NCBI GenBank assembly: GCA_964539025.1
Contig: CAZIFA010000010.1
Span: 15,783-79,782, forward strand
From: Micavibrio_A sp964539025
GTDB lineage: Bacteria; Pseudomonadota; Alphaproteobacteria; Micavibrionales; Micavibrionaceae
Direction of reading: 5' to 3'
DNA length: 64,000 bases
Position numbers and translations under genes: made by a program. The notes beneath the pieces were generated by a model. The model was not told where the DNA came from and did no database searches. It worked only from the letters and a program-made list of their open reading frames with translations. Below, one piece after another: positions 51,524-60,369 of this stretch. Every line of letters starts with the position of its first letter. Position 1 is the stretch's first letter.

Positions 51524-53980
51524 CTACGCGTCCAATTGTGCCCGCAGAGCGTTTTCCTGAATGAAATCACGACGCGGTTCAACAACGTCTCCCATCAGCG
51601 TGGTGAACAGTTCGGAAGCCTTTTCGGCATCTTTCACCGTGACCTGCAAGAATACGCGCGCCTGCGGATCCAGCGTCGTTTCCCAGAGCTGCTCCGGGTT
51701 CATTTCGCCAAGACCTTTATAACGCTGCATGGTCACACCCTTGCGACCCGCTTCCAACACGGAATCAAACAATCCGTAAGGGCCGTTCACCTTTGCGGTT
51801 TCCTTTTCGCCCATCATAAGACGCGCGGGACCTTCGAAATTTTCGGCCAGCCACGCAGACAAACCGTGAATCTTGCGGGCATCGGCCGATTTCATTTGTT
51901 CGGCAGAAATACGAACCTTTTCCTGCACACCACGCACCATGCGGTTCAAAACAAGGCCACCTACAGGTGTGAATTCCACTTTCCAGTTTTTTTCATTCTT
52001 TGCGGCCAACGCGTTAAGGCGATCTGCGATTTTAGCAGAAACCTGACCTGCATAGCCTGCATCAGAAAACATTTTTTCATCGAACGCGCCCGCTATGGCC
52101 GATTGTTCAATGACATCGCGACTGCCCGTTTTCTGGGCCATTGTGCCGATGGAACTGCGGATGGAGCGCGCACGGTTCAGGACATCGAGAATGTCACGCC
52201 CTACCCGCACAGCACCGCTGCTTTCAACCAGCTTGATATCACCAAGCGCGGCGTTGATGAGGTAATCTTCCATCGCCGCATCATCTTTGAGATATTGCTC
52301 TCCGGAATTGCCGCGCTTGACTTTGTAGAGCGGCGGCTGAGCAATATAAAGATAGCCCTTTTCAATCACGCTTGGCATGTAGCGGAAAAAGAACGTTAAA
52401 AGTAGCGTTCTGATATGCGCACCATCGACATCAGCATCGGTCATGATAACAATTTTGTGATAGCGGATTTTTTCGATGCTGAATTCATCGGAGCCAATCC
52501 CGGTACCGAGTGCAGTGATCAACGTACCCACCTGCTCAGAGCCCAGCATTTTATCGAACCGCGCACGTTCCGTATTCAGGATCTTACCACGCAGAGGAAG
52601 AATCGCCTGGTTTTTACGGTCTCTAGCCTGCTTAGCCGAACCGCCTGCCGAATCTCCCTCAACGATGAAAATTTCAGAATCTTCCGGATGCTTGCTCTGA
52701 CAATCGGCCAGTTTTCCAGGCAGGTTGGAAATGTCCATCACGCCCTTACGACGCGTCAATTCGCGTGCTTTGCGGGCCGCTTCGCGGGCAAGGCCCGCCT
52801 CAATAATTTTGCCTACTATGATCTTACCTTCGGCAGGATTCTCTTCAAACCACGTACCTAGCTTGTCGTTGATGGCCGCTTCAACCACAGGGCGCACTTC
52901 GCTCGACACCAGCTTGTCTTTGGTTTGCGATGAGAACTTGGGATCGGGAACTTTCACAGAAAGTACACAGGTCAGGCCTTCGCGCATGTCCTCACCGGCC
53001 AGCTTTATCTTTTCCTTCTTCAGAAGGCCTTTGTCTTCGGCGTAGTTGTTCAAAACGCGGGTGAGTGCGTTTCTAAAGCCCTGCAAATGCGTACCACCGT
53101 CACGTTGCGGAATATTGTTCGTAAAACACAGCATCGTTTCGTGATAAGCGTCCGTCCATTCCAGAGAACATTCCACCGTGATGCCGTTTTCTTCATAAAT
53201 GTTTGAAACAGGCGCCTTGATCAGCGATTTTTTATTGCGGTCAAGATATTCAACAAAGCTCTGGATACCGCCCTCATAATGAAAATGCGCTTCTTTCTTT
53301 TCCTCACCGCGCAAGTCAGTCAGGTAGATATTCACGCCAGAATTCAGGAACGCGAGCTCGCGCAGACGCGTTTCCAATGTTTCGAAATCGAATTCGACGT
53401 GGGTAAAAGTTTCAGTGGACGGCAGGAACGTGACTTCCGTCCCGTTACGCTCACCGGGGTCCAGATCGCGAACAGGTTTGAGATCTTCGTCCGCCACACC
53501 GTGACGGAAGGTCATGGCCCATTCTTTGCCCTGACGTTTGATTTTCAAATCGAGCTTTTCCGAAAGCGCGTTGACGACGGATACGCCGACGCCGTGCAGA
53601 CCGCCGGAAACTTTATAGGAATTCTGGTCAAACTTACCGCCAGCATGCAATTGCACCATGATAACTTGGGCGGCAGAAACGCCTTCTTCTTTGTGAATGT
53701 CGACCGGGATACCGCGACCATTATCACGCACGGTGACAGAACCTTCGGCGTTGATGATGACATCGACGCGATCACAATGGCCCGCAAGGCTTTCGTCGAT
53801 CGCGTTGTCGACGACTTCGTACACCATATGGTGCAGACCCGAACCGTCATCGGTGTCGCCGATATACATGCCGGGGCGTTTGCGAACTGCGTCAAGCCCC
53901 TTTAAAACCCGGATTGATTCTGCGCCGTATTCGGCATTTTCTGTGTTCGTGGAATCCATCTTTTTGGCTGTTTCACTCAT
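51524..53980 (-). CDS. gyrB: DNA gyrase subunit B
   Basis: ATPase subunit of DNA gyrase, which introduces negative supercoils. The 818-aa product has the GHKL ATP site (EVVDNAIDES, then RDNGRGIPVDIHKEEG and GLHGVGVSVVNALS), the Toprim domain (EGDSAGGSAKQARDRKNQAILPLRGKILN), and the C-terminal signature YKGLGEMNPEQLWETTLD. It lies downstream of recF, with a perfect DnaA box 90 bp upstream of the start, and overlaps no gene. Confidence 0.97.
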   Translation of the reverse strand: MSETAKKMDSTNTENAEYGAESIRVLKGLDAVRKRPGMYIGDTDDGSGLHHMVYEVVDNAIDESLAGHCDRVDVIINAEGSVTVRDNGRGIPVDIHKEEGVSAAQVIMVQLHAGGKFDQNSYKVSGGLHGVGVSVVNALSEKLDLKIKRQGKEWAMTFRHGVADEDLKPVRDLDPGERNGTEVTFLPSTETFTHVEFDFETLETRLRELAFLNSGVNIYLTDLRGEEKKEAHFHYEGGIQSFVEYLDRNKKSLIKAPVSNIYEENGITVECSLEWTDAYHETMLCFTNNIPQRDGGTHLQGFRNALTRVLNNYAEDKGLLKKEKIKLAGEDMREGLTCVLSVKVPDPKFSSQTKDKLVSSEVRPVVEAAINDKLGTWFEENPAEGKIIVGKIIEAGLAREAARKARELTRRKGVMDISNLPGKLADCQSKHPEDSEIFIVEGDSAGGSAKQARDRKNQAILPLRGKILNTERARFDKMLGSEQVGTLITALGTGIGSDEFSIEKIRYHKIVIMTDADVDGAHIRTLLLTFFFRYMPSVIEKGYLYIAQPPLYKVKRGNSGEQYLKDDAAMEDYLINAALGDIKLVESSGAVRVGRDILDVLNRARSIRSSIGTMAQKTGSRDVIEQSAIAGAFDEKMFSDAGYAGQVSAKIADRLNALAAKNEKNWKVEFTPVGGLVLNRMVRGVQEKVRISAEQMKSADARKIHGLSAWLAENFEGPARLMMGEKETAKVNGPYGLFDSVLEAGRKGVTMQRYKGLGEMNPEQLWETTLDPQARVFLQVTVKDAEKASELFTTLMGDVVEPRRDFIQENALRAQLDA

Positions 53981-54070
53981 GATAAAAATACCCCTGAAAA
54001 TACCCGTTTTTTATAGCACACGGGCCACCACAAAAATAGGAAAAAACGGGCATTTTTCAAGAGTTTTAGA

Positions 54071-54079
54071 TGTGGATAA
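54071..54079 (-). promoter_or_regulatory. DnaA box upstream of gyrB
   Basis: A perfect consensus TTATCCACA on the minus strand, 8 bp past the recF stop and about 90 bp before the gyrB start. It could let DnaA influence gyrB transcription. Confidence 0.55.
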
Positions 54080-54086
54080 GATGCTG

Positions 54087-55211
54087 TTATTTCTTGGAAA
54101 TTTCGCCCCGATTCACGCCCCAAAACTGAGCGCGTTTTTGGGCTGCTGAAAACAGCGATTCATCGGTCCCGGTCATCCATACCTGACCACCCAGATCGAT
54201 CAATAAGTCGAACAAGGCGGCGCGGCGGTTTTCATCAAGATGCGCTGCCACCTCATCAAGCAGCAAAATAGGCGGCATGCCTTTTTCAGCCTGCAAAAGC
54301 CGCGCATGGGCCAGAATAATGCCAATCAGCAGCGCCTTTTGTTCGCCTGTTGAACATTGATCGGCTGGCATATCCTTGGCCTTATACCGCACCATAAGAT
54401 CGCCTTTGTGCGGTCCAGTCACTGCACCGCCGGTTTCGGCATCGCGGACGCGGGATTGGTCGAGTTGATAGGCAAACATCTCCTCGACCTCCAACGCCGG
54501 GGACTGGCCAAGCAATTCCTCGATGGTCCCGGATAAATGCAGGGTGGCTTTGGGAAAGAAGCTTTCTTCGTTTTCATGGGCTTTGTCACACGCCCGTTGC
54601 AACCGGACGATAAAATCAAGCCGTGCCGCGGCAATGGAGACACCCGTTTCTGCCATCTGGGATTCGAGGGATTTAAGCCAGCTTGGATCGCCCTGCCCTT
54701 CGCGCAACAATTTGGAGCGTTGTGCCATGGCATTCTCATAACGGGTAACACGGCCCGCATGACCTGCATCGAAGGCAAAAATCAGCTTATCAAAAAACCG
54801 CCTGCGACCCCCGGAACTATCGATGAACAATCGATCCATCTGCGGCGTCAGCCAGATACAGGAAAGATAATCAGATAACGCCATCTGGGTTTTGGCTACC
54901 GCACCATTGATTTTCACGGCGCGTTTTGTTCCGCCCGGTTCCAATCCCGTGCCTATCTGCACTTCTGCGCCCCCCGTTTCGACCGTGGATGCAATAGCCC
55001 AAGCCTTAGGCGCATCTTTTTTCTGAACGTCTTCATTAGCAGCAGCCCGAAGCCCCCGCCCCGGCGTAAGCAGTGAAACAGCTTCAAGAATATTGGTTTT
55101 CCCTGCTCCATTGGGTCCGGTCAAGACAATTAGTCCCGGCGCGATTTCTTCCAAGCGTGCGGAATCGTAGCAGCGGAAATTATGGAGCTGGAGATTTTGG
55201 ATGTAGGACAA
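54087..55211 (-). CDS. recF: DNA replication and repair protein RecF
   Basis: SMC-like ATPase that loads RecA at gaps with RecO and RecR. The 374-aa product has LHNFRCYDSARLE, Walker A TGPNGAGKTNILEAVSLL, signature STGEQKALLIGIILAHA and Walker B PPILLLDEVAAHLDENRR. It is 9 bp downstream of dnaN on the same strand in the conserved dnaN-recF-gyrB order. Confidence 0.96.
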   Translation of the reverse strand: MSYIQNLQLHNFRCYDSARLEEIAPGLIVLTGPNGAGKTNILEAVSLLTPGRGLRAAANEDVQKKDAPKAWAIASTVETGGAEVQIGTGLEPGGTKRAVKINGAVAKTQMALSDYLSCIWLTPQMDRLFIDSSGGRRRFFDKLIFAFDAGHAGRVTRYENAMAQRSKLLREGQGDPSWLKSLESQMAETGVSIAAARLDFIVRLQRACDKAHENEESFFPKATLHLSGTIEELLGQSPALEVEEMFAYQLDQSRVRDAETGGAVTGPHKGDLMVRYKAKDMPADQCSTGEQKALLIGIILAHARLLQAEKGMPPILLLDEVAAHLDENRRAALFDLLIDLGGQVWMTGTDESLFSAAQKRAQFWGVNRGEISKK

Positions 55212-55220
55212 GACTCGCCG

Positions 55221-56336
55221 TTAGACTCTCAACGGCATCAGAACGTAGAGAGCCGAAGCATCGCCCGCATCCTGAATGATCGTCGGGGAAGCGGAATCTG
55301 CCAGCGTCAGGCGGCATCCATCGCCCTCAATCTGCTGTGTGATATCGAGCAAATAGCGGGCATTAAAGCCGATTTCCATGTTGTCGTTGCCGTTGATTTC
55401 AAGATCTTCCGTAGCAGAACCTGCCTCAGGCGAATTGGCCGAGAGCGTCATCGTTTTACCGTTCAGCGAGATTTTCACGGCGCGTGATTTACCATCAGAG
55501 ATGGTTGATACACGATCGATTGCGCGTGAAAATGCTTTCGGGTTTACTTCCACGATCTTATCGTTACCTTTCGGAATCACGCGCTGGTAATCCGGGAACG
55601 TGCCATCGATCAACTTGCTCGTCAGAACAATATGGTCAAACTGGAAACGGATTTTGGTTTCGGAGAGCGAAACTTTGATCGAATCTCCAGCTTCTTCGAC
55701 CAGCTTGCGCAATTCACCAACCGTTTTGCGTGGAATGATAATTCCGGGCATACCGGCCGCGCCTTCTGGCAACGGCATTTCAAAACGGGCCAGACGGTGA
55801 CCATCGGTCGCCACGGCGCGCAAAACGTCCACGCCGTCATTGTCTGCAGCGTGCAGATAAATACCGTTCAGGTAGTAACGAGTTTCTTCCGTTGACATCG
55901 CGAATTTGGTGCGATCGATCAGATTGCGGAGTTCATTGGCAGGAATGGCAAAGCTTGCGGGCAAATTGCCCTGGCCGATTTCGGGGAAGTCCGCGACAGG
56001 CAGGCAGGCGAGGCGAAAGTTCGAACGGCCTGCTTTGACCGTCATCTGGTTGCCTGAAGAGTCCAGTTCGAGAACAACGGAAGAATCTTCAGGGAGTTTT
56101 TTCACGATATCGAACAACGTCGCGGCGGGCGCGGTCGTCTGTCCGGATTTATCGACATTGGCGGCAACGGCTTCGTTGATTTCCAGATCCATATCGGTTG
56201 TTGCCAGCGTGAGCACGCCATCTTCGGCCTTCATCAGTACGTTGGAAAGGATTGGAATGGTGGTGCGGCGTTCGACGGCGCTCTGAACGTGGTTGAGGGC
56301 TCTCATCAGGGCTGCGCGGTCAATGGTGATCTTCAT
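55221..56336 (-). CDS. dnaN: DNA polymerase III sliding clamp (beta subunit)
   Basis: Ring-shaped processivity clamp. The 371-aa product begins MKITIDRAALMRALNHVQSAVERR, shows three clamp domains with LTLATTDMDLEI and ATDGHRLARFE, and ends with a conserved ALYVLMPLRV. It lies between the BPL_N-like gene (divergent, plus strand) and recF. The start is preceded by GGAAGG, a good ribosome site. Confidence 0.96.
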   Translation of the reverse strand: MKITIDRAALMRALNHVQSAVERRTTIPILSNVLMKAEDGVLTLATTDMDLEINEAVAANVDKSGQTTAPAATLFDIVKKLPEDSSVVLELDSSGNQMTVKAGRSNFRLACLPVADFPEIGQGNLPASFAIPANELRNLIDRTKFAMSTEETRYYLNGIYLHAADNDGVDVLRAVATDGHRLARFEMPLPEGAAGMPGIIIPRKTVGELRKLVEEAGDSIKVSLSETKIRFQFDHIVLTSKLIDGTFPDYQRVIPKGNDKIVEVNPKAFSRAIDRVSTISDGKSRAVKISLNGKTMTLSANSPEAGSATEDLEINGNDNMEIGFNARYLLDITQQIEGDGCRLTLADSASPTIIQDAGDASALYVLMPLRV

Positions 56337-56513
56337 GAAAATAGCCTTCCAGCTTTGTCGCTTTAGTAATTACATATCAATTTTTGAAGTGATTCGACTA
56401 TAGCACACCGAATAACCCCGCCAAGCGGTTTTCTGCGGTTTTCCATGGGGATTTACAGCGCCGTTTCACCCTAGCTTGCAGCCCCCGTCCCAGTATCCTA
56501 TGGTCGCCTCATC

Positions 56514-57251
56514 ATGGCACGCAATATTGTCATATATCAAGATGAAGGTGTGGGAGAATTCTGCCTTTACTGTACATCAAAATTTTTTGAACCTTACGGC
56601 TTTCGTCTGGTCAATGCGAACGACATTGTCGATGGATCAGCGTTACCGAATGCATCGCTGTTAGTGATACCCGGCGGTGCCGATAAACCTTATGCACGAA
56701 AGCTTAAAGGTCGTGGCAACGCCAATATCCGCAATTTTGTAGACACAGGCGGAACGTATCTCGGACTATGCGCTGGCGCCTATTACGGCTGCCGCGCGCT
56801 GGAGTTTCATAAAGGCCGCCCCGATGAAGTGGTGGATGAACGCGATCTGGCATTGGTTGATGCAGTAGCTTATGGTTCCCTTCCCGAAATTACGCGCTAT
56901 TACGATCTGACGCCGATGAGCGCAGCTGTAACATCCCTCTCCACGAAAGATGACTGCAATCTAAAAGCCCTGTATTACGGCGGTCCAGCTTTTCATTTTA
57001 ACGATAAGAATATTGACGTTCTGGCATCCTATGATGCGATTCCGGGCAATCCACCCGCTATCATTGAGTTGAAGCGGGGCAAAGGCCGCGTGATATTAAG
57101 TGGCGTACATCTTGAAATAACCGGCACATTGTTTACCAGCTACCCTCACAGCAATTATGAAGAAAAATCCCACATTGCCGATGTAGCGCAACTGCTGAAT
57201 CAAAACCCGTCTGCTGCTAACGAATTTCTCAAGAATATTCTTGGGCTTTAA
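56514..57251 (+). CDS. BPL_N-like (glutamine amidotransferase-fold) protein
   Basis: A 245-aa protein with the BPL_N fold, the N-terminal domain of eukaryotic biotin-protein ligases. It shows IVIYQDEGVGEFC, SLLVIPGGADKPY, and the nucleophile elbow YLGLCAGAYYG (cysteine in GLCAGA), plus GRVILSGVHLE near the end. The substrate of this group is not established in bacteria. It is inserted on the opposite strand between dnaN and dnaA, breaking the conserved cluster. Confidence 0.8.
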   Translation: MARNIVIYQDEGVGEFCLYCTSKFFEPYGFRLVNANDIVDGSALPNASLLVIPGGADKPYARKLKGRGNANIRNFVDTGGTYLGLCAGAYYGCRALEFHKGRPDEVVDERDLALVDAVAYGSLPEITRYYDLTPMSAAVTSLSTKDDCNLKALYYGGPAFHFNDKNIDVLASYDAIPGNPPAIIELKRGKGRVILSGVHLEITGTLFTSYPHSNYEEKSHIADVAQLLNQNPSAANEFLKNILGL

Positions 57252-57252
57252 A

Positions 57253-57594
57253 TTATGTCTCGACTTCGAAATAAAGGTCCCAGTGGCTCTTGCAACCGGG
57301 ATTGAAGGGGGCTGAGCAAGATGGGCAACTATTATCTGAACTCATATAGGTTTTGATCGTCATGGTATGACCGCAGGCGCGGCACAAGATAACCTCTTCC
57401 CCTGCCCAGCTTTGCTCTGGCCAGCGCTTCGGCGCATGGCTTTCCTGTTCTTCATGACATTGATAACAGGCATAAAAACGCCCACAGCAGAGAAATTTTA
57501 TAGCGATCACATCCCTTTCGGTGTGCCAGTGGGCGCATCCGGGCTGATCGGCTTCAATTCCAGAGCCGTGGACGATTGTGTAAGGCAAAATCAA
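57253..57594 (-). CDS. CHY-type zinc finger protein
   Basis: A 113-aa protein with many paired cysteines and histidines: HWHTERDVIAIKFLCC, YACYQCHEEQE, CRACGH and CPSC. This is the CHY zinc-finger arrangement seen in Hot13-like and bacterial proteins of unknown role. The start is probably TTG at 57594, overlapping the dnaA stop as TTGA; no ATG occurs before the first zinc ligands. It lies between dnaA and the BPL_N-like gene. Confidence 0.72.
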   Translation of the reverse strand: MILPYTIVHGSGIEADQPGCAHWHTERDVIAIKFLCCGRFYACYQCHEEQESHAPKRWPEQSWAGEEVILCRACGHTMTIKTYMSSDNSCPSCSAPFNPGCKSHWDLYFEVET

Positions 57595-59018
57595 CCGGTC
57601 AGCGCGCGCTTGATAACTTCAACGTCCTGCGCGAAGGAGACATCTTCGACGACCAGCTCCTCGACCTTGCGCACGGCATGCATGACGGTCGTGTGATCGC
57701 GGCCACCAAACTTGCGACCGATTTCCGGCAAGCTGCGTGCGGTCAGTTGTTTGGCCAAGAACATCGCAACCTGACGCGGACGGGCAACGTTGCGCGAACG
57801 GCGGGCGGAATGCATGTCGGCCAGACGGATATTGTAGTGCTCGGCTACCTTGCGCTGAATCTCATCGATCGTGATGCGACGGTCGTGAGAGCGCAGCAAA
57901 TCCTGCAGCACTTCTTGTGTGGATTCCAGCGTAATCGCCTGCTTGGCTACGTCTGCGTGCGCGACTATACGATTCAGGGCGCCTTCGAGCTCACGAATAT
58001 TGCTCGTCACTTTGAGTGCGAGGAATTCGAGAACGGCGTCCGGCACATTGGCATTCAACTGTTTGCGTTTGGCCTGAAGAATGCCAAGGCGGAGTTCGTA
58101 CGTGGAGGGCTGAATATCAGCCACCAGACCCCATGCGAGGCGGGAACGAAGACGTTCGTCTATACCTGTTAAATCTGAAGGGGCTTTGTCGGCGGAAATG
58201 ATGATTTGTTTGTTTTGATCTACGAGGGCGTTGAAAGTATGGAAGAATTCTTCTTGGGTGCTTTCCTTACCGGAGATGAACTGGATATCATCTATCATAA
58301 GAACATCAACGGAACGGAAGAATTCCTTGAAAGCCATCGTGTCGTTGGAGCGGATGGCGCGAACGAACTGATACATGAATTTCTCTGCCGATAGGTACAT
58401 GACGCGCTTATTGGCGTGCTGTTCTTTCATGGCCCATGCGATGGCATGCATCAGGTGGGTTTTGCCCAGGCCCACACCCCCATAGATAAAGAGCGGGTTA
58501 AAGGGCACGGAGGCGCTTTCTACCACGCGGCGGGCTGCGGCATGTGCCAGAGCGTTCGGCTTGCCCACCACGAAGGAATCGAACGTATAGCGGGCATCCA
58601 GCGGGGACGCGAGGTCAAACGGGTCTTCCATAGTGACCGTCTTATTGTCATTGCCCTTGGTTTTCTTCTCTTCTTCAGCAGCAGCATTGTTTTCAACGGC
58701 CTGAGAGGTTTGTACGACAACGACTTCTAGACGCTTGATGTCATCCAGCTTGGCGGTCGACATCTCAAGGATGCGTTTGGAATAATGGGTTTGAATCCAG
58801 TCGCGCATAAAGCGGGTCGGAACGGATACTTCGAGCGTACCATGATAATAAGCCTGCAGCGTCAGGGGCTTGAGCCAGCTACGGTAAATCGCTTCACCAA
58901 ACTCATCACGCAGATCCTTATAAACGGCCTGCCACGCGGACAGTACTTCAGGTGTTGGTGCAAAGGATTCTGTTTTGAAAAGTTTGACGCTGTTGGATTG
59001 ACCCGTAAATTCTGACAT
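57591..59018 (-). CDS. dnaA: Chromosomal replication initiator DnaA
   Basis: Binds DnaA boxes and opens the origin. The 475-aa product has domain I (SAWQAVYKDLRDEFGEAIYRSWLKPL), a short linker, the AAA+ domain with Walker A GGVGLGKT (180-187) and Walker B LMIDDIQFI, and the DNA-binding HTH with the signature GGRDHTTVMHAVRKVEEL. The ATG at 59018 is the only one that fits; the frame extends to 59165 without conservation. It is downstream of rpsT across a 526-bp gap, and upstream of dnaN-recF-gyrB. Confidence 0.97.
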   Translation of the reverse strand: MSEFTGQSNSVKLFKTESFAPTPEVLSAWQAVYKDLRDEFGEAIYRSWLKPLTLQAYYHGTLEVSVPTRFMRDWIQTHYSKRILEMSTAKLDDIKRLEVVVVQTSQAVENNAAAEEEKKTKGNDNKTVTMEDPFDLASPLDARYTFDSFVVGKPNALAHAAARRVVESASVPFNPLFIYGGVGLGKTHLMHAIAWAMKEQHANKRVMYLSAEKFMYQFVRAIRSNDTMAFKEFFRSVDVLMIDDIQFISGKESTQEEFFHTFNALVDQNKQIIISADKAPSDLTGIDERLRSRLAWGLVADIQPSTYELRLGILQAKRKQLNANVPDAVLEFLALKVTSNIRELEGALNRIVAHADVAKQAITLESTQEVLQDLLRSHDRRITIDEIQRKVAEHYNIRLADMHSARRSRNVARPRQVAMFLAKQLTARSLPEIGRKFGGRDHTTVMHAVRKVEELVVEDVSFAQDVEVIKRALTG

Positions 59019-59544
59019 TTTGTAATATCTCCACTTAAAACCGTAACTATATTGTTTCATCACATGTGCCGATGATACGAACACGCAAATGTTCAGCGCC
59101 GCGAAGATAATATCTACGCAAGCACACGCATCAAATCGGCGAAAAATGTAAGGTTTGGTCCCCAAAACCCGCGAACATACCCGAAAGTATGGCCGGGTTT
59201 AAAAACCCCCTTTAACTCCAACTCTTGTCCCTAACGGGGTAGTAAGTAATGGTCCTCTGATACTGCCGGAAATGATTGCCGTGGGTTTTATGCACGTTTC
59301 ATTTCAGCGTAGATCCTCGTGTTGCCCACAAGGTTTTTTGATTGATTATTCAGTGACCCTAAAACGATTTTTTTACCCTTGCAATCAGAAAAAAACAGGA
59401 ATGTGAAAAAAAGAAATAATTTAATCATTGACACGTGACGAGATATAAATATGGCCCAGAGAAATTACTTTCTTTGGGCCAACTTATTTGAACATTTATG
59501 TTTTGAGTAAGTTCGGTAGAATATAGCTTCAAGCCATATCGACC
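59019..59544. other. Non-coding gap between dnaA and rpsT, candidate origin region
   Basis: No gene is visible in these 526 bp. The part 59330-59450 is AT-rich with T and A runs. DnaA-box-like sites are weak: TTATGCACG (59288-59296, one mismatch) and TTGCCCACA (59322-59330, two mismatches). The stretch 59150-59220 has repeated CCC and GGG runs that could form hairpins. The presence of dnaA and of DnaA boxes nearby makes an origin possible but not shown. Confidence 0.35.
59452..59481 (-). terminator. Hairpin downstream of rpsT
   Basis: TGGCCCAGAGAAA pairs with TTTCTTTGGGCCA around a short loop, about 65 bp past the rpsT stop on the minus strand. A weak T-rich tract follows. It probably ends the rpsT transcript. 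Confidence 0.65.
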
Positions 59545-59811
59545 TTATTTCGCGATTGCTTTTATGCGCGCGGACAAACGGGACATTTTGCGGGCCGCCG
59601 TGTTTTTATTGATGATATTTTTTTGAACGCCGCGCATCAATTCGGGCTGTACAGCCTTGTAGGCTTCGGCTGCTGCCTTGGCATCACCGCCTGCAATCGC
59701 CGTTTCAACCTTCTTGAGGAAGGTACGGATGCGGCTGGAACGCGCGGTGTTAACTTCGTTACGGCGCGCGTTGGTACGAATTCTTTTCTTTGCTGAAGCG
59801 TGATCGGCCAT
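59545..59811 (-). CDS. rpsT: Small ribosomal subunit protein S20
   Basis: Binds 16S rRNA during 30S assembly. The 88-aa product begins ADHASAKKRIRTNARRNEVN and shows KKVETAIAGGDAKAAAEAYKA and INKNTAARKMSRLSARI, the family pattern. The start follows an AGAGAA site. A DnaA box lies at its predicted transcription start (59878-59886). Confidence 0.96.
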   Translation of the reverse strand: MADHASAKKRIRTNARRNEVNTARSSRIRTFLKKVETAIAGGDAKAAAEAYKAVQPELMRGVQKNIINKNTAARKMSRLSARIKAIAK

Positions 59812-59877
59812 TGTTCAATTCTCTATCTTTAAATTATTGTTTTGCATCCATTTTCGGGATGTTGGGATACGTCTTAC

Positions 59878-59925
59878 TTATCCACAAGTCGGGCAGTTTT
59901 ACGCGTCTTAACAGGTTATTGTCAA
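59878..59925 (-). promoter_or_regulatory. Predicted rpsT promoter with a DnaA box at the start site
   Basis: On the minus strand a consensus -35 TTGACA (59920-59925) and a weak -10 TAAAAC (59896-59901) are separated by 18 bp. The expected start is near 59889, and a perfect DnaA box (TTATCCACA read on the plus strand, 59878-59886) lies within the first dozen transcribed bases. Confidence 0.5.
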
Positions 59926-59949
59926 GACAAACATTAACGCTTTTGCTCC

Positions 59950-60357
59950 CTACGAACGGTCTGGCGAGATGGTAAAATGCACAATCGTTAAAGGCGGTTT
60001 TTTAACCAACTCCATGACCAGCCGGTCGGATCCGCGAACATATTGATTTTCCGCCGTTTTCCGCCATCCGAGCTGCGGTAAGGATTCCGCATAGAAGCGG
60101 CTTATATCTGCGGTACCCAGGGTTTTGGAAGCCGCCACGACCGAAGCAATCCGTCCATCCGGCTTATCGAACAGCATGGCCTGGTCCTTGGCCTCTTCCA
60201 GACCGGGCATAACAGGCACATCGTACAAGGCCTCAAAAAACGCGGCTGGTTTCACCGCTACCGCATCTGACACCTGTGCGATTGCTGCACAGGGTACAAT
60301 CATCAGAAGGCAGATAACCGGCACAATGGCGCGCAATGTGCGAATGCGTTTGTTCAT
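59950..60357 (-). CDS. Small secreted protein, unknown
   Basis: A 135-aa protein with a signal peptide ending AAIAQ. The mature part has a compact domain with SVVAASKTLGTADISRFYAESLPQLGWRK, a pattern seen in periplasmic small-protein families with one alpha/beta unit, then NQYVRGSDRLVMELV. No family name is justified. It lies between mutM (13 bp upstream of its start) and rpsT, and is co-directional with both. Confidence 0.65.
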   Translation of the reverse strand: MNKRIRTLRAIVPVICLLMIVPCAAIAQVSDAVAVKPAAFFEALYDVPVMPGLEEAKDQAMLFDKPDGRIASVVAASKTLGTADISRFYAESLPQLGWRKTAENQYVRGSDRLVMELVKKPPLTIVHFTISPDRS

Positions 60358-60369
60358 GATCTCAAAGGC

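Noticed and set aside
57576..58172. Plus-strand ORF opposite dnaA
   Set aside because: dnaA is certain on the minus strand and the plus-strand product shows no domain.
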